From Arthrobacter sp. KBS0702 (lineage in GTDB: Bacteria; Actinomycetota; Actinomycetes; Actinomycetales; Micrococcaceae): DNA of 64,000 bases. The notes beneath the pieces are model-generated. The model did not search any database. It saw only the letters and a list, made by a program, of their open reading frames with translations, and was not told the DNA's origin. The stretch lies in the NCBI RefSeq assembly GCF_005937985.2, contig NZ_CP042172.1, forward strand, positions 3,472,001 through 3,536,000, read 5' to 3'. The position numbers and the translations under genes are program-made. This document shows positions 17,601 to 26,081 of this stretch, in pieces. How positions within the stretch are numbered: the first letter of the stretch is position 1; each line of letters begins with the position of its first letter.

Positions 17601-17977
17601 GCAAGCTCCTTGGTTCTGAGGATGACCGGCGGATCGACGATCCGCAGGCGGCACGGGGTGACAGAGGTGTCGATGCCGGAGGAGACAATGGACTGGCGCG
17701 CATGCTCGCGGAGTTCCTCAAAGGCCGCGGCGGTAACCCGGGCATGCGCCAGGTCCACGACGATCTCGTAGCTCGCGAGTTTAGAGGTCACGCGGCGGCA
17801 GACGACGTAAAGGGCGCGGATGTTGGCGGTCGTTACGACGCCGCGCACTTCCACTCGCGCGGACTCCTCCGCGCTGTCGATCCGGATGACAACCTTGATC
17901 CGCGGATCACCGTGGGATGGGTGCGCGTGGTAGGCGCGGGCCCGGCTGGCATGATTGAGGTGGCGCAACTGACTCAT
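17597..17977 (-). CDS. STAS-like (anti-sigma-factor antagonist type) protein
   Basis: 126 aa. After about 26 variable residues the sequence follows the STAS pattern: strand (KVVIRIDSAEESARVEVRG), helix (TTANIRALYVVCRRV), strand (YEIVVDLAHARVTAAAFEEL), helix and strand. In SpoIIAA-like proteins a Ser after the D-L strand is phosphorylated; here that position reads ARVTAAA, with Thr the only hydroxyl residue nearby. ATG at 17977 with GAGG 4 nt upstream. First gene of the operon with the alcohol dehydrogenase. STAS assignment is by pattern only. Confidence 0.6.
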   Translation of the reverse strand: MSQLRHLNHASRARAYHAHPSHGDPRIKVVIRIDSAEESARVEVRGVVTTANIRALYVVCRRVTSKLASYEIVVDLAHARVTAAAFEELREHARQSIVSSGIDTSVTPCRLRIVDPPVILRTKELA

Positions 17978-18336
17978 TACGCCTCAGAGCTCCGGATGCC
18001 AGGGGCTGCTGCGGTTGTTGGACGCTCTAATTCGATTCGGAATTTGATACACATCTTGGCCGGTCTCCTGCCTTTCCTGCCCAAGCCGGAAAGTGCAATT
18101 GCCATTTCCTCACCCCAGGTCCTAGCGCGAGACCGATACTTCCTATCGAGCGGTTCATCCCCCAATTGCCGTGCAGGAACCGCCCCAACTCCAGAATGAC
18201 CGCCCCGTCGGACTCGGGCAAGGGGGCGAAAGTCCCTTGCCTTCGGCGGTGCCGGACCGCGCTGGGAGCCATGTGGGAGCAGTGGCCAGTGTGGTGCGAA
18301 TTGCTGCCATCCGGATGCGCCCCTAGCCTTGTCCCT
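17978..18336. other. Divergent intergenic region (359 bp)
   Basis: Lies between the STAS operon (minus) and the amidohydrolase gene (plus), so it should hold two promoters. It contains an A/T-rich patch at 18027-18056 with a short inverted repeat AATTC-GATTCG-GAATT (18029-18044). Open frames crossing it have no ribosome site and poor codon usage. I see no RNA gene. Confidence 0.5.
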
Positions 18337-19857
18337 ATGCCGAAATCAGCCTTCCCCGCCGCCGTGTCGGGCCTTGTTCTCGCTTCGGTGCGGCAGCCGG
18401 GCAAAAAGACGCTTTGTGACATTTTCATTACAGACGGCAAGGTTGCCCAGATTGTGCCGTCCGGCCCGCAGGCAAAATTCCCGCCTGCTTCCCGGGTGGT
18501 GGATCTCGACGAGCGCTACGTGATCCCGGGGCTGTGGGATGAGCATGTCCACATGACCCAGTGGGCCCTGGCAGCCGGCCGGATCGATCTGTCCGGCGCG
18601 TCCTCGGCCCGGGAGGCGGCCGCCGTCGTGCGTTCCCGTCTTGAGGCTTCCACCACGGCGGAATCCGGCGGCGATCCGGCCGGCGGCCGGACGCTGGTGG
18701 GGGTCGGGTTCCGGGATGCCGTTTGGGCGGACACGCCGAGTCTTGAACTGCTCGACGGCGCGACCGCGGGCGTCCCGACGGCGCTGATCAGCCACGATCT
18801 GCACTGCGTCTGGCTCAACAGTGCCGCGGCGGCCCGCTACCGGGTGGCCGTAAATGCGGACGGGCTGCTCCGCGAGGAGCCTGCCTTTGAACTGACCCGG
18901 GAACTGGGGCGCCTGCCCGACGAGGTGGTCGATGCCATGGTCCGCGACGCCGGCAGGGCGGCCGCGGCCCGCGGAATTGTGGGGATTGTCGACTTCGAGA
19001 TGGTGTGGAACCGGGACACCTGGCTCCGCCGGATCGCGGCCGGCTTTGATTCCCACCGGGTGGATGCCGGGGTCTACCCGCAGGACCTGGACCGCGCGAT
19101 GGGCGAGGGGATGACGACCGGCCAGGTGATTCCGGAGGGCGGAGGACTCCTGCGGGTAGGTCCGTTGAAGGTACTGATCGACGGCTCCCTCAACACCCGC
19201 ACGGCATACTGCGTGGACCCGTACCCGCACGGCGGCCGCGGCCTGCTCACGGTCAGCGAGGCGGACCTGCAGGACCGCCTGGTCAAGGCGCGCGCATCCG
19301 GGTTCGTCCCGGCGGTGCACGCGATCGGCGACGGCGCCAACGAGGTGGCGCTGAATGCCTTCGCGGCGGCCGGGATCCGGGGCCGGATTGAGCATGCCCA
19401 GTTTGTCCGGCGGCAGGACTTCGCGCGGTTCGGCGAACTGGGCATCACTGCCAGCGTTCAGCCCGCCCACGCGCTCGATGACCGCGACGCCGCGGACTCC
19501 AACTGGGCCGGCCGAACGGAACGGGCGTTCCCGCTCCGTTCCCTGCTCGACGCCGGGGCCACGCTGGCCCTCGGCTCCGACGCACCGGTTGCACCGCTCG
19601 AACCGTGGACCGCCATGTCCGCCGCCACCACCCGCGCCCGGCAGGATGGCCGCGAACCCTGGCACCTGGAGCAGGCCCTGACCCGGGAGGAGGCGCTGGC
19701 GGCCTCCTCCCGCGGACGGCGCCGGATCAACGTCGGAGACCCGGCCGACGTCGTCGTGCTCGACGCCGACCCGCTGGCCGCCTCCGACGCCGAATTTGCC
19801 GCGATGCCGGTGGCCGCAACGCTCGTGGCCGGGCAGTTCACGCACCGGGGCGTCTGA
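18337..19857 (+). CDS. Amidohydrolase, YtcJ-like (amidohydrolase 3)
   Basis: 506 aa. The ATG at 18337 gives the normal family N-terminus (a beta-sandwich ending in IPGLWDEHVHMTQWALA). HxH metal ligands are in DEHVH. Other family features: VGFRDAVW, LISHDLHCVWLNS, GPLKVLIDGSLNTRTAY, VHAIGDGANEVALNAF, RIEHAQFV and LGSDAPVAPLEPW (metal-ligand Asp). The C-terminal part returns to the sandwich (GDPADVVVLDADPL). These enzymes hydrolyse amide or imide bonds of small molecules; YtcJ relatives are mostly uncharacterised. It stands alone upstream of the acid-sugar operon; a functional link is not evident. Confidence 0.85.
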   Translation: MPKSAFPAAVSGLVLASVRQPGKKTLCDIFITDGKVAQIVPSGPQAKFPPASRVVDLDERYVIPGLWDEHVHMTQWALAAGRIDLSGASSAREAAAVVRSRLEASTTAESGGDPAGGRTLVGVGFRDAVWADTPSLELLDGATAGVPTALISHDLHCVWLNSAAAARYRVAVNADGLLREEPAFELTRELGRLPDEVVDAMVRDAGRAAAARGIVGIVDFEMVWNRDTWLRRIAAGFDSHRVDAGVYPQDLDRAMGEGMTTGQVIPEGGGLLRVGPLKVLIDGSLNTRTAYCVDPYPHGGRGLLTVSEADLQDRLVKARASGFVPAVHAIGDGANEVALNAFAAAGIRGRIEHAQFVRRQDFARFGELGITASVQPAHALDDRDAADSNWAGRTERAFPLRSLLDAGATLALGSDAPVAPLEPWTAMSAATTRARQDGREPWHLEQALTREEALAASSRGRRRINVGDPADVVVLDADPLAASDAEFAAMPVAATLVAGQFTHRGV

Positions 19858-19883
19858 CCCCGGCCCGCACGGCCGTTTCTGGG

Positions 19884-19914
19884 CGGAGTAACTGCCCGCC
19901 GGAGTAACTGCCCG
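19884..19914. repeat. 15-bp direct repeat, two copies
   Basis: CGGAGTAACTGCCCG occurs at 19884-19898 and 19900-19914, identical and one base apart. Each copy can also fold as GGGC-loop-GCCC. It lies 26 bp after the amidohydrolase stop, just before the operator and promoter of the acid-sugar operon. Could be slippage-made or part of a terminator. Confidence 0.6.
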
Positions 19915-19946
19915 GCACTGATGCCTCATTGTCCAAAAATGCGTGT

Positions 19947-19969
19947 TTCGCGCAAAAGTATTGCGCGAA
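19947..19969. promoter_or_regulatory. Probable DeoR-type operator: perfect 9-5-9 inverted repeat
   Basis: TTCGCGCAA at 19947-19955 and TTGCGCGAA at 19961-19969 are exact reverse complements around AAGTA. The site is 74 bp upstream of the permease start and overlaps the proposed -35 box, so a bound repressor would block transcription. The DeoR-family gene at the end of the same operon is the natural candidate regulator. Binding is inferred. Confidence 0.65.
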
Positions 19970-19990
19970 TCATGCAGTTCGTTCTAGGAT
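19961..19990 (+). promoter_or_regulatory. Candidate promoter of the acid-sugar operon
   Basis: TTGCGC (19961-19966) and TAGGAT (19985-19990) are separated by 18 bp, a plausible -35/-10 pair for a vegetative actinobacterial sigma factor. The -35 lies in the right arm of the inverted repeat. The leader to the ATG at 20044 would be about 47 nt. Confidence 0.45.
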
Positions 19991-20043
19991 CCATGTGATC
20001 GATGCCGTGGTGGCTCGGTCTTCCAACAACAATGAGGTTGAAC

Positions 20044-21033
20044 ATGTCCGTACCAATCAAGGCCACCATGGAGAAGGTTCCGGGTGGCATGATGCTGGTC
20101 CCGCTTCTGATCGGCGCCCTTCTTGCCACCTTTGCTCCGGGTTCCGCGGCCTTCTTCGGCTCCTTCACGGGAGCGCTCTTCACCGGCGGCACCACCATCC
20201 TTGCGGTGTTCTACGTCTGCATGGGCGCGAGCATCGACATCAAGGCGACGCCCTACATCTTGAAAAAGGGCGGGGTTCTATTCGGCAGCAAGGTCCTCTT
20301 CGCCGTGATCGTCGGCATCGTCGCCGGCCGGTTCCTGGGCGAGCTTCCCATCGACGGAGGCCTTCTGAGCGGGCTCTCGGTCGTGGCCATCCTGGCGGCC
20401 CTCAACGACACCAACGGCGGCATGTACATGGCCCTGATGGGTCAGTACGGCAAGCCCAAGGACGTTGCGGCCTATTCGGTGATGACCCTGGAGTCCGGCC
20501 CGTTCCTGACGATGCTGACCCTCGGCGTGGCGGGACTCTCGGCGTTTCCTTGGCAGGCCCTCGTGGGTGCCATCATCCCGCTGCTGCTGGGCGCCATCCT
20601 CGGAGCGCTGGATCCTGCGATGCGGAAGTTCCTGTCAGCAGCCGCGCCGGTGCTGATTCCTTTCTTTGCCCTCGCCCTGGGATTCGGACTCAACCTGGAA
20701 AAGGTGCTCAGCGCCGGGCTCCTCGGACTGGTCCTCGGCCTGTTCGTCCTCTTCGTCGGCGGCGCCGTGCTGTTCTTTGCCGACAAATTGACCGGCGGAT
20801 CCGGCCTGGCCGGGCTGGCCGCCGCCACCACCGCAGGCAATGCGGCGACCGTCCCGATGCTGGTTGCCGCAGCCAATCCGGCCTATCTGCCTGCCGCCGG
20901 GCCAGCGACCGTGCTGGTGGCAGCCTCCGTCGTTGTCACAGCCATCGGCTGCCCGCTGATCGTCGCGTGGTACGCCAAACGCCTCAAGGCCAAGGACCAC
21001 TCCGACGCGAGGGTTCCGGCGCACGCAGTATGA
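20044..21033 (+). CDS. 2-keto-3-deoxygluconate permease (KdgT) family transporter
   Basis: 329 aa, about ten hydrophobic segments. ATG at 20044, preceded by GAGG at 6 nt. The N-terminus [27 protein letters not shown] and the motif [22 protein letters not shown] are hallmarks of KdgT. KdgT carries 2-keto-3-deoxygluconate with H+. Beside a DUF1537 kinase and PdxA2 such permeases more likely carry a four-carbon acid sugar such as D-threonate or D-erythronate; that is inference from context. Its stop overlaps the kinase ATG (ATGA). Confidence 0.88.
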   Translation: MSVPIKATMEKVPGGMMLVPLLIGALLATFAPGSAAFFGSFTGALFTGGTTILAVFYVCMGASIDIKATPYILKKGGVLFGSKVLFAVIVGIVAGRFLGELPIDGGLLSGLSVVAILAALNDTNGGMYMALMGQYGKPKDVAAYSVMTLESGPFLTMLTLGVAGLSAFPWQALVGAIIPLLLGAILGALDPAMRKFLSAAAPVLIPFFALALGFGLNLEKVLSAGLLGLVLGLFVLFVGGAVLFFADKLTGGSGLAGLAAATTAGNAATVPMLVAAANPAYLPAAGPATVLVAASVVVTAIGCPLIVAWYAKRLKAKDHSDARVPAHAV

Positions 21034-22226
21034 GCAAACACGCGCACTCAGACTGGGCAATCGTTGCGGATGACCTCACGGGGGCGGCGGACGCCGCGGC
21101 CGCCTATGGTCCCACGCATACGAGTTCCGTTGTCCTGGAGCTGGACGGGGAATGGCCCGGATCCGGGATACTGGCCATCAACACCGAAAGCCGCTACTTG
21201 TCCGAAGGCGAGGCGGCCGCGGCTGTCGGACACGCCGTGGGCAGGGCGCTGGGGCAGGGACGTCGGGTGTTCAAGAAACTCGACTCCCTGCTCCGCGGGA
21301 ACGTGGGTGCTGAACTGGCCGCGGCCGCTTCCGCCGTCTCCGGGCACGCGCTGGTGATCGTCGCTCCCGCTTTCCCCGCGACCGGACGAACCACGATCAA
21401 CGGGGTTGTGCATGTCGACGGCGAGGCCAACGCGGAGGGCAAGTATGGCGGCGACATTCGCCAGGCACTCGCCGCGGGGGGCCTCAGCGCGGAGACCGTC
21501 ACCGTCGGCCCCGGCCGGCACCCGGAGGACCTCGCAGGACGGCTGACCGAGCTGCACCGTCGCGGGGTCCGCGCCGCCGTCGTCGACGCCCAATCCGACG
21601 ATGACCTCCGGATCATCGCGACGGCCGCGGAAATCATGGAGGTCCCCACCCTGCTGGCCGGCTCGGGCGGCCTGGCGGGCCAGATCGAAGTGCGCGGATC
21701 TGTCAGCGGCCTCCCGCTGGCCTCGGATCGGGACGTCGCCAGGACGCTGCTGGTGATCGGCAGCTACTCCCCGCTGGCCAAGAGCCAAGTCCAGCAGCTC
21801 GTGGCGGCTGGCGTCCGCCACGTGAAGCTGAACCACGAGGACTTCGCGGATCCGGCGGTCCACGTTGAACTTCTCGAGGCCCTGGACGACGGCGATGCAG
21901 TGCTGACGCCGGATCCCTCGGGTCCCTTGGACAAATCCCAGGCGGCTGCCGTGGCGGGTGCCCTGGCGTCCGCCACGGCCGCGGCAGGAAGCAAGTGCGG
22001 GGCGCTCCTGCTCACCGGCGGTGAGACGGCTACGGCCGTGCTCGCGGAACTCGGCGTCACCAGCTTTACGGTGCTCGGGGAAATTGAACCCGGAGTCGTC
22101 GCAAGCCGACTCGACCGATCTTTGCCGCTGATGGTCACGAAGGCTGGCGCATTCGGCGACGCCGGAACACTGCTCCGCACCGCGCAATTTCTAAAAAATA
22201 CAACGAGTGAAACGAGTATCAAATAA
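21030..22226 (+). CDS. Four-carbon acid-sugar kinase (DUF1537; D-threonate/D-erythronate kinase type)
   Basis: 398 aa. The N-terminal domain opens with [18 protein letters not shown] (substrate-binding Asp pair), then [14 protein letters not shown] and [20 protein letters not shown]. The C-terminal domain has [12 protein letters not shown] and [12 protein letters not shown], the nucleotide-binding features of the family. DUF1537 kinases phosphorylate the 4-OH of four-carbon sugar acids; DtnK makes 4-phospho-D-threonate for PdxA2. Whether the substrate here is D-threonate or D-erythronate cannot be read from sequence. ATG overlaps the permease stop; its TAA overlaps the next ATG by one base. 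Confidence 0.88.
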   Translation: MSKHAHSDWAIVADDLTGAADAAAAYGPTHTSSVVLELDGEWPGSGILAINTESRYLSEGEAAAAVGHAVGRALGQGRRVFKKLDSLLRGNVGAELAAAASAVSGHALVIVAPAFPATGRTTINGVVHVDGEANAEGKYGGDIRQALAAGGLSAETVTVGPGRHPEDLAGRLTELHRRGVRAAVVDAQSDDDLRIIATAAEIMEVPTLLAGSGGLAGQIEVRGSVSGLPLASDRDVARTLLVIGSYSPLAKSQVQQLVAAGVRHVKLNHEDFADPAVHVELLEALDDGDAVLTPDPSGPLDKSQAAAVAGALASATAAAGSKCGALLLTGGETATAVLAELGVTSFTVLGEIEPGVVASRLDRSLPLMVTKAGAFGDAGTLLRTAQFLKNTTSETSIK

Positions 22227-23230
22227 TGGGACGCCCGATTGTCGCCATCACCATGGGTGATGCGGCTGGTATTGGCCCGGAAATCATCGTCAAGGCACTT
22301 GCCGACACAGAGGTGCGGTCCAGGGCCCGGATGCTGGTAATCGGCGACCTCCGGCGGCTGCGGCTGGCCGCGGGCGTTGTCTCGAGCCCGCTCAGCCTGC
22401 GCAAAGTAACCAGTCCCGCCGAGGCACTCTTCGAGGACGGCACCATCGATGTCCTCGACGTTGACTGCATTCCCGCGGACCTGTCGTGGGGTGAGCTCTC
22501 CGCCGCCGCGGGGCATGGCTCGTACCTCTTTATCGAAAAGGCCGTGCAACTGGCCATGAACCGCGAGGTCGATGCCATCTGCACCGGCCCACTTAATAAG
22601 GCGGCCCTGCATGCCGCCGGCCACAAATATCCGGGACACACCGAACTCCTGGCCGAACTGACCGGCACCGAAGAAGTGTCCATGATGCTGACCGCCCCGA
22701 AAATGCGGGTCATCCATGTGACGACCCATATTGGTCTGATCGACGCTATTGCGAAGATCAACGGCGATCTCGTCTACCGGACCATTAAGCGGGGGTATGA
22801 GCTCCTGACCACTTCGGGCATCGAAAACCCCCGCATCGCTGTGTGCGCTATTAATCCGCACGCGGGGGAAAACGGACTCTTTGGCTACGGCGAAGAAGCC
22901 GAGAAGATCCAGCCCGGGATTGAAAAAGCACAGGCCGAAGGGATCGACGCCTTCGGGCCGCTGCCGGCGGACACGCTGTTCTTCCTCGCCGGACGCGGCG
23001 ATTTCGACCTCGTCGTCGCCCAGTATCACGACCAGGGCCACGGGCCGGTCAAGGTGCTGGGGTTGGAGAACGGTGTGAACATCACCGTTGGCCTGCCCGT
23101 TGTCCGCACCTCCGTGGACCACGGCACCGCCTTCGATATCGCCGGTAAAAACATCGCGGACCATGAGTCCCTGCTCGAAGCATTGCGGCAGGCGGTGGAC
23201 TTGGCGCCGTCGCGCGAAGAGAATCGGTAA
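22226..23230 (+). CDS. pdxA2: PdxA2-type 4-phospho-four-carbon-acid dehydrogenase
   Basis: 334 aa PdxA-fold NAD-dependent oxidative decarboxylase. Seen: ITMGDAAGIGPEIIVKAL at the start, GPLNKAALHAAGHKYPGHTELLAE, metal-ligand histidines in VTTHIGL, NPHAGENGLFGYGEE and QYHDQGHGPVKVLG, and VRTSVDHGTAFDIAGK. True PdxA works in vitamin B6 synthesis. The neighbouring DUF1537 kinase and permease indicate PdxA2, which turns 4-phospho-D-threonate into dihydroxyacetone phosphate and CO2, feeding glycolysis. ATG overlaps the kinase stop (TAATG). Confidence 0.87.
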   Translation: MGRPIVAITMGDAAGIGPEIIVKALADTEVRSRARMLVIGDLRRLRLAAGVVSSPLSLRKVTSPAEALFEDGTIDVLDVDCIPADLSWGELSAAAGHGSYLFIEKAVQLAMNREVDAICTGPLNKAALHAAGHKYPGHTELLAELTGTEEVSMMLTAPKMRVIHVTTHIGLIDAIAKINGDLVYRTIKRGYELLTTSGIENPRIAVCAINPHAGENGLFGYGEEAEKIQPGIEKAQAEGIDAFGPLPADTLFFLAGRGDFDLVVAQYHDQGHGPVKVLGLENGVNITVGLPVVRTSVDHGTAFDIAGKNIADHESLLEALRQAVDLAPSREENR

Positions 23231-23995
23231 GTGAACGCAAAAGAGAGAAGACGCGAGATTGCGTCAGTCCTTTCCGAGCGGCCGGTCAGCGTAGAAGAGT
23301 TGGCCGGCCGTTTCGGGGTTTCCCTTTCGACCATCCGCCGGGATTTCGAGCAACTGGCCCAGGCCGGCCGGATCCTCCGCACCTACGGTGGCGCCCGGAC
23401 GGCGGGCGCCGGCGAAAAGAGCCTCCGCGAGAGGGAGCAGATCGCCACGCGGCAAAAGGCCGCCATCGGGCGCCTCGCGGCGACGTTTGTGAAGCCGGGT
23501 TCGGTGAATATCTTCGACGCCGGGACGACGGCGGGTGCGGTCGCCAGCAGGATTGCCGACAGGTCCGGGATCACGGTGGTGACCAACGGCCTGACGACCA
23601 CACAGCTGCTCGAAGACAGTGACGGCATCGAGCTGATCGTCATCGGCGGGACGCTTCGCCACGTCAGTTCCGGGATGGTGGGACCGCTTGCCGAGCAGGT
23701 CATGTCCTCGATCACCGCGGACGCCGCATTCCTGGGCGCGGACGGCGTCACTGCCTCCCGCGGGGTGTCCGAAGGAACGCCGGAGCAGGCCTCGCTCAAA
23801 CGGATCATGGTCGAAAATGCCCGCGACGTCTATGTCGTGGCAGATTCAACGAAACTCGGCGTGGAATCTTCGCACTGGTGGACCGCCTTGGACAGGCCCT
23901 GGCACCTCGTGACGGACGACGAAGCGACTGAACAGCAGCTTGCTCCATTCCGGGCGCTGGGCAACGTGGAGATCCATCTGGCAGGACCCGCCTAG
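23231..23995 (+). CDS. DeoR/GlpR-family transcriptional regulator
   Basis: 254 aa. GTG start immediately after the pdxA2 TAA. The N-terminal DeoR helix-turn-helix is VEELAGRFGVSLSTIRRDFEQL (about residues 16-37), followed by the family YGGA. The C-terminal sensor domain (about 75-235) has NIFDAGTTAGAVA, VTNGL, IGGTLR, FLGADGV and VADSTKLG, the phosphosugar-binding features of DeoR regulators. Probably a repressor released by a phosphorylated intermediate of the pathway. The perfect inverted repeat at 19947-19969 is its likely operator. Last gene of the operon. Confidence 0.9.
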   Translation: MNAKERRREIASVLSERPVSVEELAGRFGVSLSTIRRDFEQLAQAGRILRTYGGARTAGAGEKSLREREQIATRQKAAIGRLAATFVKPGSVNIFDAGTTAGAVASRIADRSGITVVTNGLTTTQLLEDSDGIELIVIGGTLRHVSSGMVGPLAEQVMSSITADAAFLGADGVTASRGVSEGTPEQASLKRIMVENARDVYVVADSTKLGVESSHWWTALDRPWHLVTDDEATEQQLAPFRALGNVEIHLAGPA

Positions 23996-24070
23996 CTCCG
24001 GGCCCCGGGAGATCTCCCCTGGCTGGCCTGGCCGCGGTGGCTAGCCGGGCAATCTAGCCGGCCGCGCTGG

Positions 24071-24595
24071 CTAGGCGCCCTTGACCCGGGCCTGGACCAT
24101 GTTGGCGAACGGCAACCTGCCGAACTCCTCGACGAACGCGGCGTGGTAGCCGGCCTCGGCCGGGGCCAACTGCTCCACGGGCAGCTCCTTCCACGCGATG
24201 ACCAGCTTGTTGGCTGCGGCGAGCTGCCAGATCAGCCGCCCGTCCCAGTGGCCCGGCGGCTTGCCCCGGCCGAAGTCGACGAACTCCTGGATCTGCCGGC
24301 GCAGCCCGCGGTTGCCCTTGCTCCCGGGGCCGGCCTTGCCCACGTAGAGGACGTCGGCGCCATCGACCCATTCGGCGTCGAGCGCGTCCGCCTTCAGCGT
24401 GGGGTCCTTCTTCTTGAAGATGCCCGCCGTGCTTTTGGCGAGGAACTGGGGCCGGGAGCTGCCGTGTCCGGGGATCTCGGGCAGCAGCACCGCGAAGATG
24501 CCGGGTTTCTGCGGGATCCGGTTGATGTCCAGCGCTTCGATCGGCCGGAAACCGGTGAAGCCGTCCTGCTTTAGTGACTGTCTGTTGGTCGGCAT
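24071..24595 (-). CDS. GIY-YIG-like protein (tentative)
   Basis: 174 aa. Residues 31-34 (PGIF) and 82-88 (VLYVGKA) resemble the GIY and YIG motifs, followed by GLRRQIQEF near residue 97, where GIY-YIG nucleases have their catalytic Arg, and by a Glu-containing helix (APAEAGYHAAFVEEFG). The match is loose and could be a non-nuclease member of the fold. ATG at 24595 with AGGAA upstream. It is convergent with the DeoR gene and divergent from the DUF222/HNH gene. Function unknown. Confidence 0.5.
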   Translation of the reverse strand: MPTNRQSLKQDGFTGFRPIEALDINRIPQKPGIFAVLLPEIPGHGSSRPQFLAKSTAGIFKKKDPTLKADALDAEWVDGADVLYVGKAGPGSKGNRGLRRQIQEFVDFGRGKPPGHWDGRLIWQLAAANKLVIAWKELPVEQLAPAEAGYHAAFVEEFGRLPFANMVQARVKGA

Positions 24596-24706
24596 GGGTT
24601 CCTTGGTAAGGGAGACGGCGTCCCCTCGAGGCTTACAGAGGCGCGTTTAGCGGCCGCAATTACCGGCCGCAGTTAATTGTCACAGGTGCCTGATTGACTG
24701 GGTTTC

Positions 24707-26068
24707 ATGGACGGCAAGCAAGGGCCCGACGTGGCCCTAACGGCAAGCGTGACGGTCGCGGACCTTGCGCGGATCCTGGCCGGAATCCCGGCCCCGGCCA
24801 GTGCCGCGGCGGTCATCGACGAAACACGCGAGCTGGAGGACCTGAAGTCCGCCCTGGCCGCCCGTCAGGCCCGTTTGTCCGTCACGTTCGATTTGCTCCA
24901 GCGCCGCGAACAAGCCGCCGCCGGTCTGCCGGCCGACCAGCTCGGCGCCGGCGTCGGGGCACAGATCGCCCTCGCACGGCGCGAGTCCCCCGCCCGCGGC
25001 GGCCGGCTCCTCGGCCTCGCCAGGGCCCTTGTCACCGAAATGCCGCACACCCTCGCCGCCCTGGAAACCGGCCAGCTCAACGAATGGCGCGCCACCCTCC
25101 TGGTCCGTGAAACCGCCTGCCTGCCCGCGGTGGACCGGACCGCCGTGGACGAGGAACTCGCCCCCGACACGGGAGCCTTCGACGGCGCCGGCGACCGGGC
25201 CATCACCGCCGCGGCCCGTGCCGCCGCCTACCGGCGCGACCCCCGCTCCGCCACCCAACGCGCCGCCCACGCCGAGACCGAACGCCACGTCAGCCTCCGT
25301 CCCGCACCGGACACCATGTGCTACCTCACGGCCCTGCTGCCCGTAGCGGAGGGTGTCGCCGTGCACGCCGCACTCACCCGGGCCGCGGACGCTCTCCGCT
25401 CCGACGGCGACACCCGTTCCCGCGGCCAACTGATGGCCGACACACTGGTCGAACGCACCACCGGCAAGGCCGGCGGGATCAGCGGCATCGAAATCCAACT
25501 CATCATGACCGACCGCACCCTCCTCCAAGGCGACAGCGAACCCGCCCGGCTCCCCGGCTACGGCATCGTCCCCGCCGGGTGGGCCCGGACGCTGCTCCAG
25601 AACGCACGCACCGCCGCCGCGGGCGGCCCCGGCGACGAACAGGTCTTTTCGACCTGGCTCCGCCGGCTCTACACCGCCCCCGCCACCGGCGACCTCGTCG
25701 CCATGGACTCCCGCGCCCGGCTCTTCCCGCCCGGACACCGCCGCTTCATCCAGGCCCGCGACGACACCTGCCGCACCCCCTACTGCGACGCCCCCATCCG
25801 CCACCTGGACCACATCATCCCCTGGCACAACGGCGGCACCACCAACCTCGGCAACGGCGCCGGACTCTGCGAAGCCTGCAACCACACCAAAGAAACACCC
25901 GGCTGGAACGCCCAACCCCGCCCCGGCCCCCGACACACCCTCCAACTCACAACCCCAACCGGCCACACCTACCACTCCACCGCCCCACCCCTACCGGGAA
26001 CGGCATTACTGGCGGCACCCCGCCACCGCCGCGAGATCCGGCACATCGTCAAGGCACTGAGATGCTGA
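24707..26068 (+). CDS. DUF222 / HNH endonuclease-domain protein
   Basis: 453 aa. The N-terminal two thirds form the helical DUF222 domain ([17 protein letters not shown] through [15 protein letters not shown]). A C-terminal HNH nuclease domain (about 350-405) shows a Cys-Cys zinc pair (CRTPYCDAP), [18 protein letters not shown] (HH..N motif) and [14 protein letters not shown]. Such proteins occur in several copies per genome in Arthrobacter and other actinobacteria and may be tied to 13E12-type repeat elements. All key HNH residues are present. Third-position C is extreme towards the 3' end (25700-26000). Confidence 0.88.
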   Translation: MDGKQGPDVALTASVTVADLARILAGIPAPASAAAVIDETRELEDLKSALAARQARLSVTFDLLQRREQAAAGLPADQLGAGVGAQIALARRESPARGGRLLGLARALVTEMPHTLAALETGQLNEWRATLLVRETACLPAVDRTAVDEELAPDTGAFDGAGDRAITAAARAAAYRRDPRSATQRAAHAETERHVSLRPAPDTMCYLTALLPVAEGVAVHAALTRAADALRSDGDTRSRGQLMADTLVERTTGKAGGISGIEIQLIMTDRTLLQGDSEPARLPGYGIVPAGWARTLLQNARTAAAGGPGDEQVFSTWLRRLYTAPATGDLVAMDSRARLFPPGHRRFIQARDDTCRTPYCDAPIRHLDHIIPWHNGGTTNLGNGAGLCEACNHTKETPGWNAQPRPGPRHTLQLTTPTGHTYHSTAPPLPGTALLAAPRHRREIRHIVKALRC

Positions 26069-26081
26069 GGCTCGGGGAGGG

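Noticed and set aside
18029..18044. AATTC-GATTCG-GAATT as an operator for the STAS operon
   Set aside because: Only 5-bp arms in an A/T patch; noted within the intergenic entry but not called separately.
18166..18336. 57-codon N-terminal extension of the amidohydrolase
   Set aside because: Residues are unlike the family; the ATG at 18337 gives the normal N-terminus.
19929..21029. Frame upstream of and continuous with the DUF1537 kinase
   Set aside because: It overlaps the real permease gene in another frame; the kinase start at 21030 overlaps the permease stop in standard fashion.
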